DNA of 64,000 nt, from contig JAMOUQ010000053.1 of assembly GCA_027068085.1 (NCBI GenBank), positions 20,013 to 84,012 on the forward strand, in the 5' to 3' direction. Shown here piece by piece: positions 43,312 to 50,692 of the stretch. The stretch's first letter is position 1. Every line of letters begins with the position of its first letter. The notes beneath the pieces were generated by a model. It made no database searches, was not told the DNA's origin, and worked only from the letters and a program-made list of their open reading frames with translations. A program made the position numbers and the translations under genes. The stretch comes from Desulfobacteraceae bacterium (GTDB lineage: Bacteria; Desulfobacterota; Desulfobacteria; Desulfobacterales; Desulfosarcinaceae).

Positions 43312-44001
43312 CTAATGGCTAGTTTTGGACAACTGCTGCCTGGCAACCCGGTCGATAAGGCCCGGCAGACCGCCGGAAATGCGATAGATGGATTTTACCT
43401 GACGCCGGTCAAACGGCAGGCCCCGGCCCGTTCCGGCGCCAACCAGCCGAAGCCGGAGATACGACAGGGTCTGTTCCTCGGTAAGCGGGCTGAGGTTTAT
43501 CTGTTTTACCATAGCCCGGGCCGGTGCAAGTTCCATCAGCCGTCTGCAATGGCTTCGGATATCGGGGGTGGCGAAAAAAACGGCGCCTTTCAGCCGTCCT
43601 TTCCCCGTGCGGGGCCAGATGCAGCGAACCAGGAACTTGAGTTCGGTCCGGGACAACTGCTGGGCATCATCTATGAAAATTGCGGGAAGATGTCCGTGCT
43701 CGGCCAGCACCGCCACCTTCCGCCGGTCGAGGCGGGCAAGCTTCTTTCTGTTGACCAGGCCGGCCCTGATCCCGAGCCGGGCCATGCTCCATGGTCTGTT
43801 GTCAAGCAACATGAGCCGCTGCATCAGGGTCGACTTGCCGCTTCCTTCTTCACCGATGACAATACCCAGGAATCTTTCGGCTGCGAGCATATGCCTCAGG
43901 ACAGCCATCTGCCGGGACAACAGGGGTGACTGGAAAAACTTGTCCGCGATCTGAAAGGCCGACGGCTCCCTGCGGTGCCCGGCAGCCAACCATGCCGTCA
44001 T
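43312..44001 (-). CDS. ExeA/TniB-like AAA ATPase
   Basis: 229 residues from ATG 44001, which has GAGG six bases upstream; an in-frame ATG at 44046 would add 15 basic residues with a weaker site. Walker A GEEGSGKST (about 48-56), Walker B AIFIDDAQQLS, then a sensor-type FFATPDIRSH and a C-terminal lid with LTEEQTLSYLRLRL and ISGGLPGLIDRVA. This matches the ExeA/GspA-type ATPases found with type II secretion and with transposition helper TniB. No secretion or transposase genes are adjacent, and the peptidoglycan-binding part of ExeA is missing. A perfect -24/-12 promoter lies about 200 bp upstream. Confidence 0.82.
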   Translation of the reverse strand: MTAWLAAGHRREPSAFQIADKFFQSPLLSRQMAVLRHMLAAERFLGIVIGEEGSGKSTLMQRLMLLDNRPWSMARLGIRAGLVNRKKLARLDRRKVAVLAEHGHLPAIFIDDAQQLSRTELKFLVRCIWPRTGKGRLKGAVFFATPDIRSHCRRLMELAPARAMVKQINLSPLTEEQTLSYLRLRLVGAGTGRGLPFDRRQVKSIYRISGGLPGLIDRVARQQLSKTSH

Positions 44002-44195
44002 TAAACGCCTCGTTTTTGATCCCGACTTGAAGATGTGCAGTTCCATGGCGCCCCAGTATGCTTTAGGATACAGTTTTCCGGCCTTTTACAGCCCCGGCCC
44101 GTGACATTGCCCGGCCATGGTTGGCGGTCTTTTCCCGGAAATCCGCAGGATGCTTCGGGCCGGATTATATTTCCCCGCCCGGTCTGCCAATATCC

Positions 44196-44211
44196 AGCAA
44201 ATTGTGTGCCA
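44196..44211 (-). promoter_or_regulatory. Sigma-54 (-24/-12) promoter of the ATPase gene
   Basis: Read on the minus strand: TGGCAC-ACAAT-TTGCT, preceded by AGG. All conserved positions agree with TGGCAC-N5-TTGCW, with the GG-N10-GC spacing. Predicted start near 44185, about 180 nt before the chosen ATG. Confidence 0.75.
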
Positions 44212-44521
44212 CCTTGCAAATTGTACGGTCGCTTGTTCAGACACCTGCCCGGCCGGCAGCCGGCGCGGGCCGGGGTCCCGCATGGCGGCGCCAATGATGG
44301 AAACAGCCGGGGAAGCAGTCGCCCGGAAAGGTTGGGGCGGCTTTGACAGCCGCCCCGCAGGCTAAAGGAAGTAAAAGTGAAGCTGTATACACAGAGACTC
44401 CCCCGCGAAGCCTCGCAGTTATTATCGGCCCGAGACACATCAGACTTTAGCAAAATGTCGTTTCACGTGGATCTGGACAAAACGGCTCCGCGCCGTGGGG
44501 CAGGACGGCGGCTTTCGGGTC
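44212..44521. other. Intergenic region upstream of the ATPase promoter
   Basis: No gene is supported. The region is GC-rich at 44255-44360 and would hold any upstream activator sites for the -24/-12 promoter. I could not identify a clear dyad repeated twice, as an NtrC-type enhancer would show. Confidence 0.35.
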
Positions 44522-44559
44522 AAAAAAAATGACCTCGGGAGACAGGTCCCGAGGTCATT
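44522..44559 (-). terminator. Rho-independent terminator of the tRNA-Lys/tRNA-Glu unit
   Basis: A perfect 13-bp inverted repeat (AATGACCTCGGGA and its complement) with a 6-base loop, followed on the minus strand by eight T residues. It ends transcription of the two tRNA genes upstream. A short direct repeat TTTGCAACCGG occurs twice just beyond it (44558-44581). Confidence 0.9.
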
Positions 44560-44623
44560 TGCAACCGGAATTTGCAACCGGTAAGTAAAGGGTAAAATAA
44601 ACTCTATAACCCTTTTTATTTAT

Positions 44624-44701
44624 TGGCGTCCCCAAGGGGATTTGAACCCCTGTCGCCGGCGTGAAAGGCCGGTGTCCTGGGCCAGGCTAGACGATGGGGA
44701 C
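44624..44701 (-). tRNA. tRNA-Glu (anticodon TTC)
   Basis: 78 nt with encoded CCA. Acceptor GTCCCCA pairs with TGGGGAC. The anticodon stem CCGGC/GCCGG with loop CTTTCAC carries TTC. The T arm AGGGGTTCAAATCCCCT is standard. It is second in a two-tRNA transcript after tRNA-Lys. Confidence 0.95.
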
Positions 44702-44722
44702 TAAACTCGATCCGAATTTTGT

Positions 44723-44798
44723 TGGTGGGCCGTGCTGGGCTCGAACCAGCGACTCTCTGCTTAAAAGGCAGATACTCTACCGACTGAGTTAACGGCCC
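44723..44798 (-). tRNA. tRNA-Lys (anticodon TTT)
   Basis: 76 nt with encoded CCA. Acceptor GGGCCGT pairs with ACGGCCC. The anticodon arm TCTGC-CTTTTAA-GCAGA carries TTT. The T arm has GGTTCGAGCCC. It is first in the pair, 21 bp before tRNA-Glu. The CTT isoacceptor is encoded at 56287. Confidence 0.95.
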
Positions 44799-44814
44799 GA
44801 AGTGAAAGTCAGCT

Positions 44815-44842
44815 ATTTAACCGCCTCGGACGGGTTTGTCAA
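44815..44842 (-). promoter_or_regulatory. Promoter of the tRNA-Lys/tRNA-Glu unit
   Basis: On the minus strand: TTGACA (44842-44837), 16-bp spacer, TTAAAT (44820-44815), 16 bp before the tRNA-Lys 5' end. Confidence 0.55.
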
Positions 44843-44920
44843 CCAAAAAGAGTATAACTTCTGGGACAATGCCCGCCGGATTCGCAGAAATGGCGAAACC
44901 GATGTCTCTGCGACGGCCTT

Positions 44921-45676
44921 TCAAACCAGCAACAAAACCAAGCAGAGAATCAACGCGGAGGCGGCAAGCGGCAGATCATTCTTGCCGCCTTCCGGCGGCG
45001 CAAAAGGCCGTTCTAGGGTGAAACACCTCGACTCCATGGCGTAAACCAAACGATCGGCGGTCAAAAAGATCCGTCTTGTCACCGGCAGCACGAGCTTGAC
45101 CGCCCGCCGCAGCGGATTTCTGGAAGCAGCCACGGCCCGGGCCTGCTGGGCGGCGGCCGTTTCGCGCACCTGCCGGAAAATTACCGGAATGAATCTTATC
45201 AGCAGGCCGATCATGGTAGCGGCCTGCCTTTCGTCGATCAGGGGAACCGGTTTGAGAAACCAGGCCACGGCACTGCGAATCCTGGCAGACGAAGTGGATG
45301 CGGTCAGAATCATTCCCAGCAAAACGATCACCAGCAGCCTCCAGGCCACAAGCAGGCCACTTTTCAGCCCTTCCAGGGTCAGGCGCAACGGCCCCAGCTC
45401 CAGCAAGACTTGGCCCGGCGTCAGCAATGCCCTGACCAGGACAATAACCATCAGCAAAAACAGGAAAAAGCGGGTATGGCGCCAAAAGACCGCCGCCGAA
45501 GGAACCAGCCCGAGCCACAGCAGGCCCGCCACCGACGTCACCAGGGCCAGGGACAACCAGCCGGCGCCCAGGCTGCAGACACTCAGGCCCGCCAGGGCAG
45601 CCAGCTTGATACGGGGATCGCAATCATTTATCCAGGCCGGCCGCGGACGGTAGCCAAAGGGGCTCAGCTCAGCCAT
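44921..45676 (-). CDS. bioN: Energy-coupling factor transmembrane protein (EcfT/BioN)
   Basis: About 251 residues from ATG 45676, which overlaps the end of bioM and follows GGAG; an ATG seven codons upstream is also possible. It is hydrophobic with about five membrane segments (residues 20-120 and the C-terminus). The cytoplasmic coupling stretch FRQVRETAAAQQARAVAASRN contains the Ala-Arg-x motif by which EcfT subunits grip the ATPase. With BioM and the BioY substrate binder encoded upstream it forms a group I ECF biotin importer in the inner membrane. Confidence 0.9.
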   Translation of the reverse strand: MAELSPFGYRPRPAWINDCDPRIKLAALAGLSVCSLGAGWLSLALVTSVAGLLWLGLVPSAAVFWRHTRFFLFLLMVIVLVRALLTPGQVLLELGPLRLTLEGLKSGLLVAWRLLVIVLLGMILTASTSSARIRSAVAWFLKPVPLIDERQAATMIGLLIRFIPVIFRQVRETAAAQQARAVAASRNPLRRAVKLVLPVTRRIFLTADRLVYAMESRCFTLERPFAPPEGGKNDLPLAASALILCLVLLLV

Positions 45677-46416
45677 GGCTCCAGGCGTCCCTTGCATTTT
45701 AGACTGCAGGGCGGATGAACACCGAATTTTTCAATACCGGCAATGACCTCGGCAACTGGTCCGTCTGCCACCATCTCTCCCCGGCTGAGGACCACCAGGC
45801 GCTGGGCATGGGCGGCCACCTTTTCGAGTTCATGGGTGCAAAGAACGATGGTCATATTGCTGCGGTGTAACGCCATCAGCTGTTCCAGCACCATTTTTGT
45901 CCCGGGAAAATCGAGGTTGGAGAAAGGCTCGTCCAATACTAGCACCTGTGGCCGCATGGCCAGCACCCCGGCAATGGTCAGTCTTCTTTTTTCACCGCCG
46001 GAAAGCAGGTGGGGGCTGACATCTGCCAGGGCCTGCAATCCTGTCGTTTCCAGGGCCTGTTCCACCAGCAGCCGGACCTCCTGACGTGACAGACCAAGAT
46101 TCTCGGGGCCGAAAGCCACTTCATCACGCACGGTTTCCCCGACTATCTGGCTGTCCGTATCCTGAAATACCATCTGAACGGTCTTGCGGGCCCGCAAAAG
46201 ATCTTTGCCCACCCGGACACCGTCAACGAATACCTGCCCTGAAGTCGGCTCCAGCAGTCCGTTGAAATGCCTCAGCAAAGTAGTCTTGCCCGAACCGTTG
46301 GCCCCGGCGATCACCACGAACTGCCCCTTTCCCACAGCCAAGTTTATCTTTTTCAGGCCCCATTTACCGTCTGCAAAACGATGGCTCAGATCTACGGTCT
46401 CAAGAATCGGCATCAT
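45664..46416 (-). CDS. bioM: Biotin ECF transporter ATPase (EcfA/BioM)
   Basis: 250 residues. Walker A GANGSGKTT (about 37-45), Q-loop VFQDTDSQIVGETVRDEVAFGPENLGL characteristic of ECF ATPases, signature LLSGGEKRR, Walker B VLVLDEPFSNLDFPG and His in CTHELEK. It powers biotin uptake with BioY and BioN. The start overlaps the bioY stop by 4 bp (ATGA) and the end overlaps bioN by 13 bp, so the three are coupled. A single ATPase gene implies a homodimer. Confidence 0.94.
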   Translation of the reverse strand: MMPILETVDLSHRFADGKWGLKKINLAVGKGQFVVIAGANGSGKTTLLRHFNGLLEPTSGQVFVDGVRVGKDLLRARKTVQMVFQDTDSQIVGETVRDEVAFGPENLGLSRQEVRLLVEQALETTGLQALADVSPHLLSGGEKRRLTIAGVLAMRPQVLVLDEPFSNLDFPGTKMVLEQLMALHRSNMTIVLCTHELEKVAAHAQRLVVLSRGEMVADGPVAEVIAGIEKFGVHPPCSLKCKGRLEPWLS

Positions 46417-46976
46417 CCCACCTTTTCCTCCCGCGGCGGCACTGGCTGCAGCGAAAGGATCGGCCGCAGGCTCCCGGCGACCGCCCGGGCCGCTGCGATC
46501 TTCACGGCATCGCCCGCCAGAAAAGGAACCATGCCCACGGCGACGGCTTTCTGCCAGTCCATGCCGGTTACAAACTTAAGCCAGGGAACACCGAACAGGT
46601 AAACGATCAGGCTTGCCGCCACCATGGCCATCAGTTCAGGAATCAGCCGCCCCCGGGAATGCTCTGCGGCCTTTCCGACCAGGTAGGCTGCGGCCAGAAA
46701 ACCGAACAGGTATCCTCCGGTCGGACCCAGCAGCCTGCCCAAACCTCCGGTTCCGCCGGCAAAGACCGGCAGCCCGCAGGCGCCTGCCAGCAGGTAGATC
46801 CCAACGGCGGCCGCGGCCCGGTTGCCCCCAAGCAGCAAACCGGCCAAAAGCACGAAAAGATTCTGCATCACGATCGGCACCGGGCCTATGGGAATGGAGA
46901 CGAAAGCTCCCACGGCTATCAAGGCCGACATCAATGAAGCATAGACCATCGAGCGCAACTGATTTGAAAAATGCAT
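46413..46976 (-). CDS. bioY: Biotin-binding membrane subunit BioY
   Basis: 187 residues from ATG 46976 (AAGGCAAGGAA upstream). Six hydrophobic helices with the BioY hallmarks SIPIGPVPIVMQNLFVLLAG and GPTGGYLFGFLAAAYLVG, and an N-terminal SMVYASLMSALIAVGAF. It binds biotin at high affinity as the S component and docks on the BioM/BioN engine. The residues after 180 are a short polar tail. It lies 39 bp downstream of birA in a biotin-regulated operon. Confidence 0.94.
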   Translation of the reverse strand: MHFSNQLRSMVYASLMSALIAVGAFVSIPIGPVPIVMQNLFVLLAGLLLGGNRAAAAVGIYLLAGACGLPVFAGGTGGLGRLLGPTGGYLFGFLAAAYLVGKAAEHSRGRLIPELMAMVAASLIVYLFGVPWLKFVTGMDWQKAVAVGMVPFLAGDAVKIAAARAVAGSLRPILSLQPVPPREEKVG

Positions 46977-47015
46977 TTCCTTGCCTTTCGCCATGCCTGC
47001 AAACAACCCGGCCGC

Positions 47016-47954
47016 CTACTTCGGAGGTTCGGCCGGCCGGTTGTGGAAGCAATCACCATAGGCAACGGTTTTAAGGGTTCCATCGTCCATTTCCAGGATC
47101 AGGCCTCCGTCTTCGGTAATATCCTTTGCAATCCCCCGATAACGCTCCCTCAGGGTTACAACCGTAACTGGCCGGCCAAGGGTCAGGGACAGCCGGCGCC
47201 AGTGCTCCAGGGCCCGGTCCAGATGTCCTCTTTCAAATCGGCCGGCAAACCTGTCGAGAAACTGCTTGAGCAAAACACTGGCGGCAATCTTTCTGCCGGT
47301 CAGCCGGTATACGGAACCGGCCCCGGGCACGACCCGGCCGGGATCATTGCTCAGATTGACGCCCAAACCGACATTGACGAAGGCGACCCGGTCGGATTCG
47401 GCTTCCATCTGGGACAAAATTCCGGCCACCTTGCGGCCGTCCACCAGGATGTCGTTGGGCCATTTGAGCCGGGCTTCGAGCCCGCAAAGATTTTCAAGAG
47501 CAACGGCCAGATCGACGGCCGCGGCCAGATTGATCCGGGGAGCTTCGGCCGGAGAGATGGCGGGCCTCAAAACAACCGTAAAATACAACCCGCCGCTTTC
47601 CGATTCCCATCGGCGCTGCAACCGGCCCCGGCCCCGGCTCTGCCTGCCCGCAACCACGGTGGTGAAAGCCGGACAGCCCGCATGGGCCAGGCGCAGGGCT
47701 TCATCCATGGTCGAGGTGGTCTCGTCCAGGTAACGGACAAGATCCTGCCACCTGCCCATCTCCCAAGGATATGCCACTCCGGGACGGTCAACAAGCCGGT
47801 AGCCCCTGGAGGAGGTCTCGATGACGTAACCCAACTCCTGCAGGCGCCGGATATGCTTCCAGACCGACACCCTTGAAATGCCCAGTTTCCGGCTCAGCCG
47901 GTTGCCGGAGACGGTGGCATTGCTTTCAAGCATTCTGAGGATAGCAGCCTTCAT
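47016..47954 (-). CDS. birA: Bifunctional biotin--protein ligase / biotin operon repressor BirA
   Basis: 312 residues. An N-terminal winged HTH (1-60, NRLSRKLGISRVSVWKHIRRL) is followed by the catalytic domain with biotin loop GRQSRGRGRLQRRWES, KWPNDI, GGLYFTVVLRP and NVGLGVNLSND, and a C-terminal SH3-like cap (TLRERYRGIAKDI). It makes biotinyl-5'-AMP, biotinylates acyl-CoA carboxylase carriers and, with excess biotinyl-AMP, dimerises on DNA. An operator with the right form lies 15 bp before its start, so it represses itself and the downstream biotin importer genes. Confidence 0.95.
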   Translation of the reverse strand: MKAAILRMLESNATVSGNRLSRKLGISRVSVWKHIRRLQELGYVIETSSRGYRLVDRPGVAYPWEMGRWQDLVRYLDETTSTMDEALRLAHAGCPAFTTVVAGRQSRGRGRLQRRWESESGGLYFTVVLRPAISPAEAPRINLAAAVDLAVALENLCGLEARLKWPNDILVDGRKVAGILSQMEAESDRVAFVNVGLGVNLSNDPGRVVPGAGSVYRLTGRKIAASVLLKQFLDRFAGRFERGHLDRALEHWRRLSLTLGRPVTVVTLRERYRGIAKDITEDGGLILEMDDGTLKTVAYGDCFHNRPAEPPK

Positions 47955-47968
47955 GAGCCTCCCATGGC

Positions 47969-47996
47969 GTTAACCTGTTGTTCGCATCTGGTTAAC
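47969..47996. promoter_or_regulatory. BirA operator
   Basis: GTTAACC-N14-GGTTAAC is a perfect inverted repeat. It matches the known BirA site form (half site TGTwAACC separated by 14-16 bp) and lies directly upstream of birA-bioY-bioM-bioN. Binding here would cover the core promoter, whose -35/-10 I could not place firmly. Confidence 0.8.
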
Positions 47997-48065
47997 ACAA
48001 TCGGGCAAAAAATCAACCCCCGAAAACATCCGGACAAGGCAGGCCCCGGGAAAGGGAAAACCGGC

Positions 48066-49487
48066 TTACAGGGCGTCGAGCAGTCTGGAATGGATATTGT
48101 CGAAGCCGCCGTTGGACATGACCAGGATTATGTCTCCCGGCCTCGCCCTGCTGACGAGAAATTCGATAATTGCATCGGTGTCGGGGAAACTGCGGGCGTC
48201 GATTCCCCGGGCGGCAAGATCCGCGGCCAGCTGCCCGGCTGAAAAACGATCCGCCGGGTCGATGGATTCTGCTGACGGGGGACGGCGGACACAGACCATG
48301 TCTGCCGAATCGAAGCTCATGCCATAGGCCTGCTGAAAGACCTTGCGGCGGCTGGAGTTAGTACGGGGCTCGAAAACCGCTATCAGGCGTCTGCGTGGAA
48401 ACGCCGCGGCAACGGCCTCGATGGTGGCTTTGACGGCCGTCGGATGATGGGCAAAATCGTCCATTACCAGGATGCCGTTTTTCTCGCCTCTTATCTGCTG
48501 GCGGCGGGCAACACCCGGAAAATCCTTCAGAGCGGCCCTGACCGCCTCCGGGGAAATTCCCAGGTTCAGGGCCGCGGCCGCGGCGGCGGTAATGTTCTCC
48601 AGGTTGTGTTTCCCCAGCAGGGGACATGAGAATTCACCCACCGGGCTGCCCGCGCGCAGCAGGGAAAATTCCAGCCGGCGCCCCTTTTGAACCATCTGGG
48701 CGGCCCGCCAGAAGGCTGCCGGTCCAAGCCCGTATCTTTCCACCCTGCAGGCGGCATGACCAACAATCTTTTCAAGCGAGGCCGTGCTGTCGCCGGCCAG
48801 CAAAGTCGCCTGGGGTGCCAGGCCTTGCACCAGGTGACGGAAGGCATTCTCGACCGCTTCCAGGTCCGCATAAATATCGGCATGATCGAACTCTATGCCG
48901 GTGATTACAGTCAGTTGCGGCCTGAAATGGAGGAACTTGGGGCCTTTGTCGAAAAAAGCCGTGTCGTACTCGTCGCCTTCCAGCACGAGCCATTTTCCCC
49001 GGCCAAGGAGAAAGTTGCTGTTGAAACCGCCGACGATTCCGCCAATGAAAAAGCTGGGCTCGAGGCCGGCCCTGAACAGGATCCAGGCAATCAGGGAGGC
49101 GGTGGTGGTTTTCCCGTGGGTACCGCTTACCATGATCTGCCTGCGGCGGCCGAGAAAATGATTGAGGGCCTGGGGCATGGAACAATAGGGAAGCTGCAGA
49201 TCAGCCAGGGCAACGGCTTCCGGGTTTTGCCGGCGCACGGCGTTGCCCACCACCACCAGGTCGATCTCCCGGCTTATATGACGCGGATCGAAACCTTTGA
49301 AGACCCTGATCCCCTTGTCCCTCAGAAAATCGCTCATGGGAGGATAGATATCGGCGTCCGAACCGGTCACCTCGTATCCCAGTTCCTTCAACATACAGGC
49401 AAGGGCGCCCATGCCTGTGCCGCAGACTGCAATCAGGTGAATCCGTTTTACCTGCCCGGGAATGATGTTGGCTTCAGCCTTCAGCAT
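48066..49487 (-). CDS. mpl: UDP-MurNAc:L-Ala-gamma-D-Glu-meso-DAP ligase (murein peptide recycling)
   Basis: 473 residues from ATG 49487 (GTGAGGAAC upstream). The N-terminal Rossmann motif HLIAVCGTGMGALACMLKELGYEVTGSD resembles MurC. The P-loop is SGTHGKTTTAS (about 121-131), then LEGDEYDTAFFD, EFDHADIYADL, GKHNLENITAA, DDFAHHPTA and FEPRTNSSRR. These match Mpl, which joins salvaged tripeptide to UDP-MurNAc, rather than MurC itself. The same open frame extends more than 350 codons upstream through the divergent sirtuin gene, but without homology or a start site. It acts in the cytosol and is divergent from sir2. Confidence 0.92.
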   Translation of the reverse strand: MLKAEANIIPGQVKRIHLIAVCGTGMGALACMLKELGYEVTGSDADIYPPMSDFLRDKGIRVFKGFDPRHISREIDLVVVGNAVRRQNPEAVALADLQLPYCSMPQALNHFLGRRRQIMVSGTHGKTTTASLIAWILFRAGLEPSFFIGGIVGGFNSNFLLGRGKWLVLEGDEYDTAFFDKGPKFLHFRPQLTVITGIEFDHADIYADLEAVENAFRHLVQGLAPQATLLAGDSTASLEKIVGHAACRVERYGLGPAAFWRAAQMVQKGRRLEFSLLRAGSPVGEFSCPLLGKHNLENITAAAAAALNLGISPEAVRAALKDFPGVARRQQIRGEKNGILVMDDFAHHPTAVKATIEAVAAAFPRRRLIAVFEPRTNSSRRKVFQQAYGMSFDSADMVCVRRPPSAESIDPADRFSAGQLAADLAARGIDARSFPDTDAIIEFLVSRARPGDIILVMSNGGFDNIHSRLLDAL

Positions 49488-49592
49488 GTAGTTCCTCACT
49501 TCCTGCGCATCTCTGTTCAGGGTGACGTTGGAAAGCTGGCGACTACATAATCGATTCATATCGGATTCGCAAGGATTATGGGGAGTTTGGAT

Positions 49593-49622
49593 TTGACAAA
49601 CAATATCTTGCGCACCTATTGT
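49593..49622 (+). promoter_or_regulatory. Candidate sigma-70 promoter of the sirtuin gene
   Basis: TTGACA at 49593-49598, 18-bp spacer, TATTGT at 49617-49622, ending 21 bp before the ATG; the GGAGG site lies between. Confidence 0.5.
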
Positions 49623-49643
49623 TAGCCAGGCAGGAGGCAACCT

Positions 49644-50480
49644 ATGGATGATACACGGATAAAGAATATCCTTGCCGGAGTTCTCGAAGGCGGCGGCAAG
49701 CTTACAGTCCTCACGGGGGCCGGCATCTCGGCCGAAAGCGGCATTCCCACCTTTCGCGGCCCGGAAGGGTACTGGACGGTCGGATCCAAGGTCTACCAGC
49801 CCCAGCAGATGGCAACCCGGGAAATGTTCAAGCGCCACCCGGAACATGTCTGGCAATGGTATCTGTACCGCCTCGGTGTTTGCCAGGGGGCCGAACCCAA
49901 TTCCGGCCATGCCGCTTTGGCCGAGATGGAAAGCCTGCTGGGGTCCAGGTTTGCCCTCATAACTCAGAATGTGGACAATCTCCACCTGCGGGCGGGCAAC
50001 AGTTCTCAACGCACATTTCAGATTCATGGTAACATCTTCTTTGTACGCTGTTTTGCCGAATGCAGGCAGGCGATATCTCCTCTTCCGAAAGGCATCACCG
50101 GAAAAGGCAGGGATGAAAAGATCACCGCGGCAGAAAAAGAACTGCTCAGATGCCCGCTGTGCGGCAACTGGCTGCGGCCCCATGTGCTCTGGTTCGACGA
50201 GACCTATAATGAACACTACTACCGGGCGGCCGGCGCATTGAACGTTGCCCGCGAGACCTCTCTCCTGCTGGTGGTAGGCACATCGGGTGCCACCAATCTT
50301 CCCCTGCAGGTGGCGGCCCAGGTCTACGCCGCCTCCGGCATCATCATCGACATCAACCTGGAGCCGAATCCGTTTTCGCGCCTGGCCGAACAATCCGCCC
50401 TGGGCGGCTTCATTCAACAGCCGGCGGCAGCCACCCTGCCAAGGATAAGGGACATTCTCAAATCTCTGCTGAAGACCTGA
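49644..50480 (+). CDS. Sir2-family NAD-dependent protein deacylase
   Basis: 278 residues, GGAGG upstream. NAD-binding GAGISAESGIPTFRG (25-39), TQNVDNLH (107-114), catalytic His128 in QIHGN, and a zinc site with Cys136, Cys140 and CPLC around residue 170. GTSGATNLPLQ and DINLEPNPF complete the Rossmann fold. It removes acyl groups from lysine using NAD+. The zinc pair spacing is wider than usual because of an insert (ISPLPKGITGKGRDEKITA) between the two Cys pairs. It is monocistronic by appearance and divergent from mpl. Confidence 0.92.
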   Translation: MDDTRIKNILAGVLEGGGKLTVLTGAGISAESGIPTFRGPEGYWTVGSKVYQPQQMATREMFKRHPEHVWQWYLYRLGVCQGAEPNSGHAALAEMESLLGSRFALITQNVDNLHLRAGNSSQRTFQIHGNIFFVRCFAECRQAISPLPKGITGKGRDEKITAAEKELLRCPLCGNWLRPHVLWFDETYNEHYYRAAGALNVARETSLLLVVGTSGATNLPLQVAAQVYAASGIIIDINLEPNPFSRLAEQSALGGFIQQPAAATLPRIRDILKSLLKT

Positions 50481-50648
50481 CACAGCTTTTGCCGTCTCTG
50501 CCCTGTGCCCCGCACCGTTGCTGAAAGAGAACTTGCCGTGGCGCTTGGCAGCCATGGGTCACTGACCGTGTTGGTGACAAAACGGCCCCGGCGCCCGGCC
50601 CGGCAAATAGGTTATTCATAATTTATGGTATGATTTCCGGAGTTTGAT

Positions 50649-50677
50649 TTGACACAGGATTTCAACTTGGATATGAT
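50649..50677 (+). promoter_or_regulatory. Sigma-70 promoter of the GAF/sigma-54 activator gene
   Basis: TTGACA at 50649-50654, exactly 17 bp, TATGAT at 50672-50677 (6/6 and 5/6). Predicted start near 50684, so an ATG at 50693 would leave a 9-nt leader. Confidence 0.7.
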
Positions 50678-50692
50678 CAGTCTTTAACAGCC

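Noticed and set aside
49488..50555. A 350-codon upstream extension of the mpl frame
   Set aside because: It lies antisense to the sirtuin gene, lacks homology, and Mpl begins normally at 49487 behind a ribosome-binding site.
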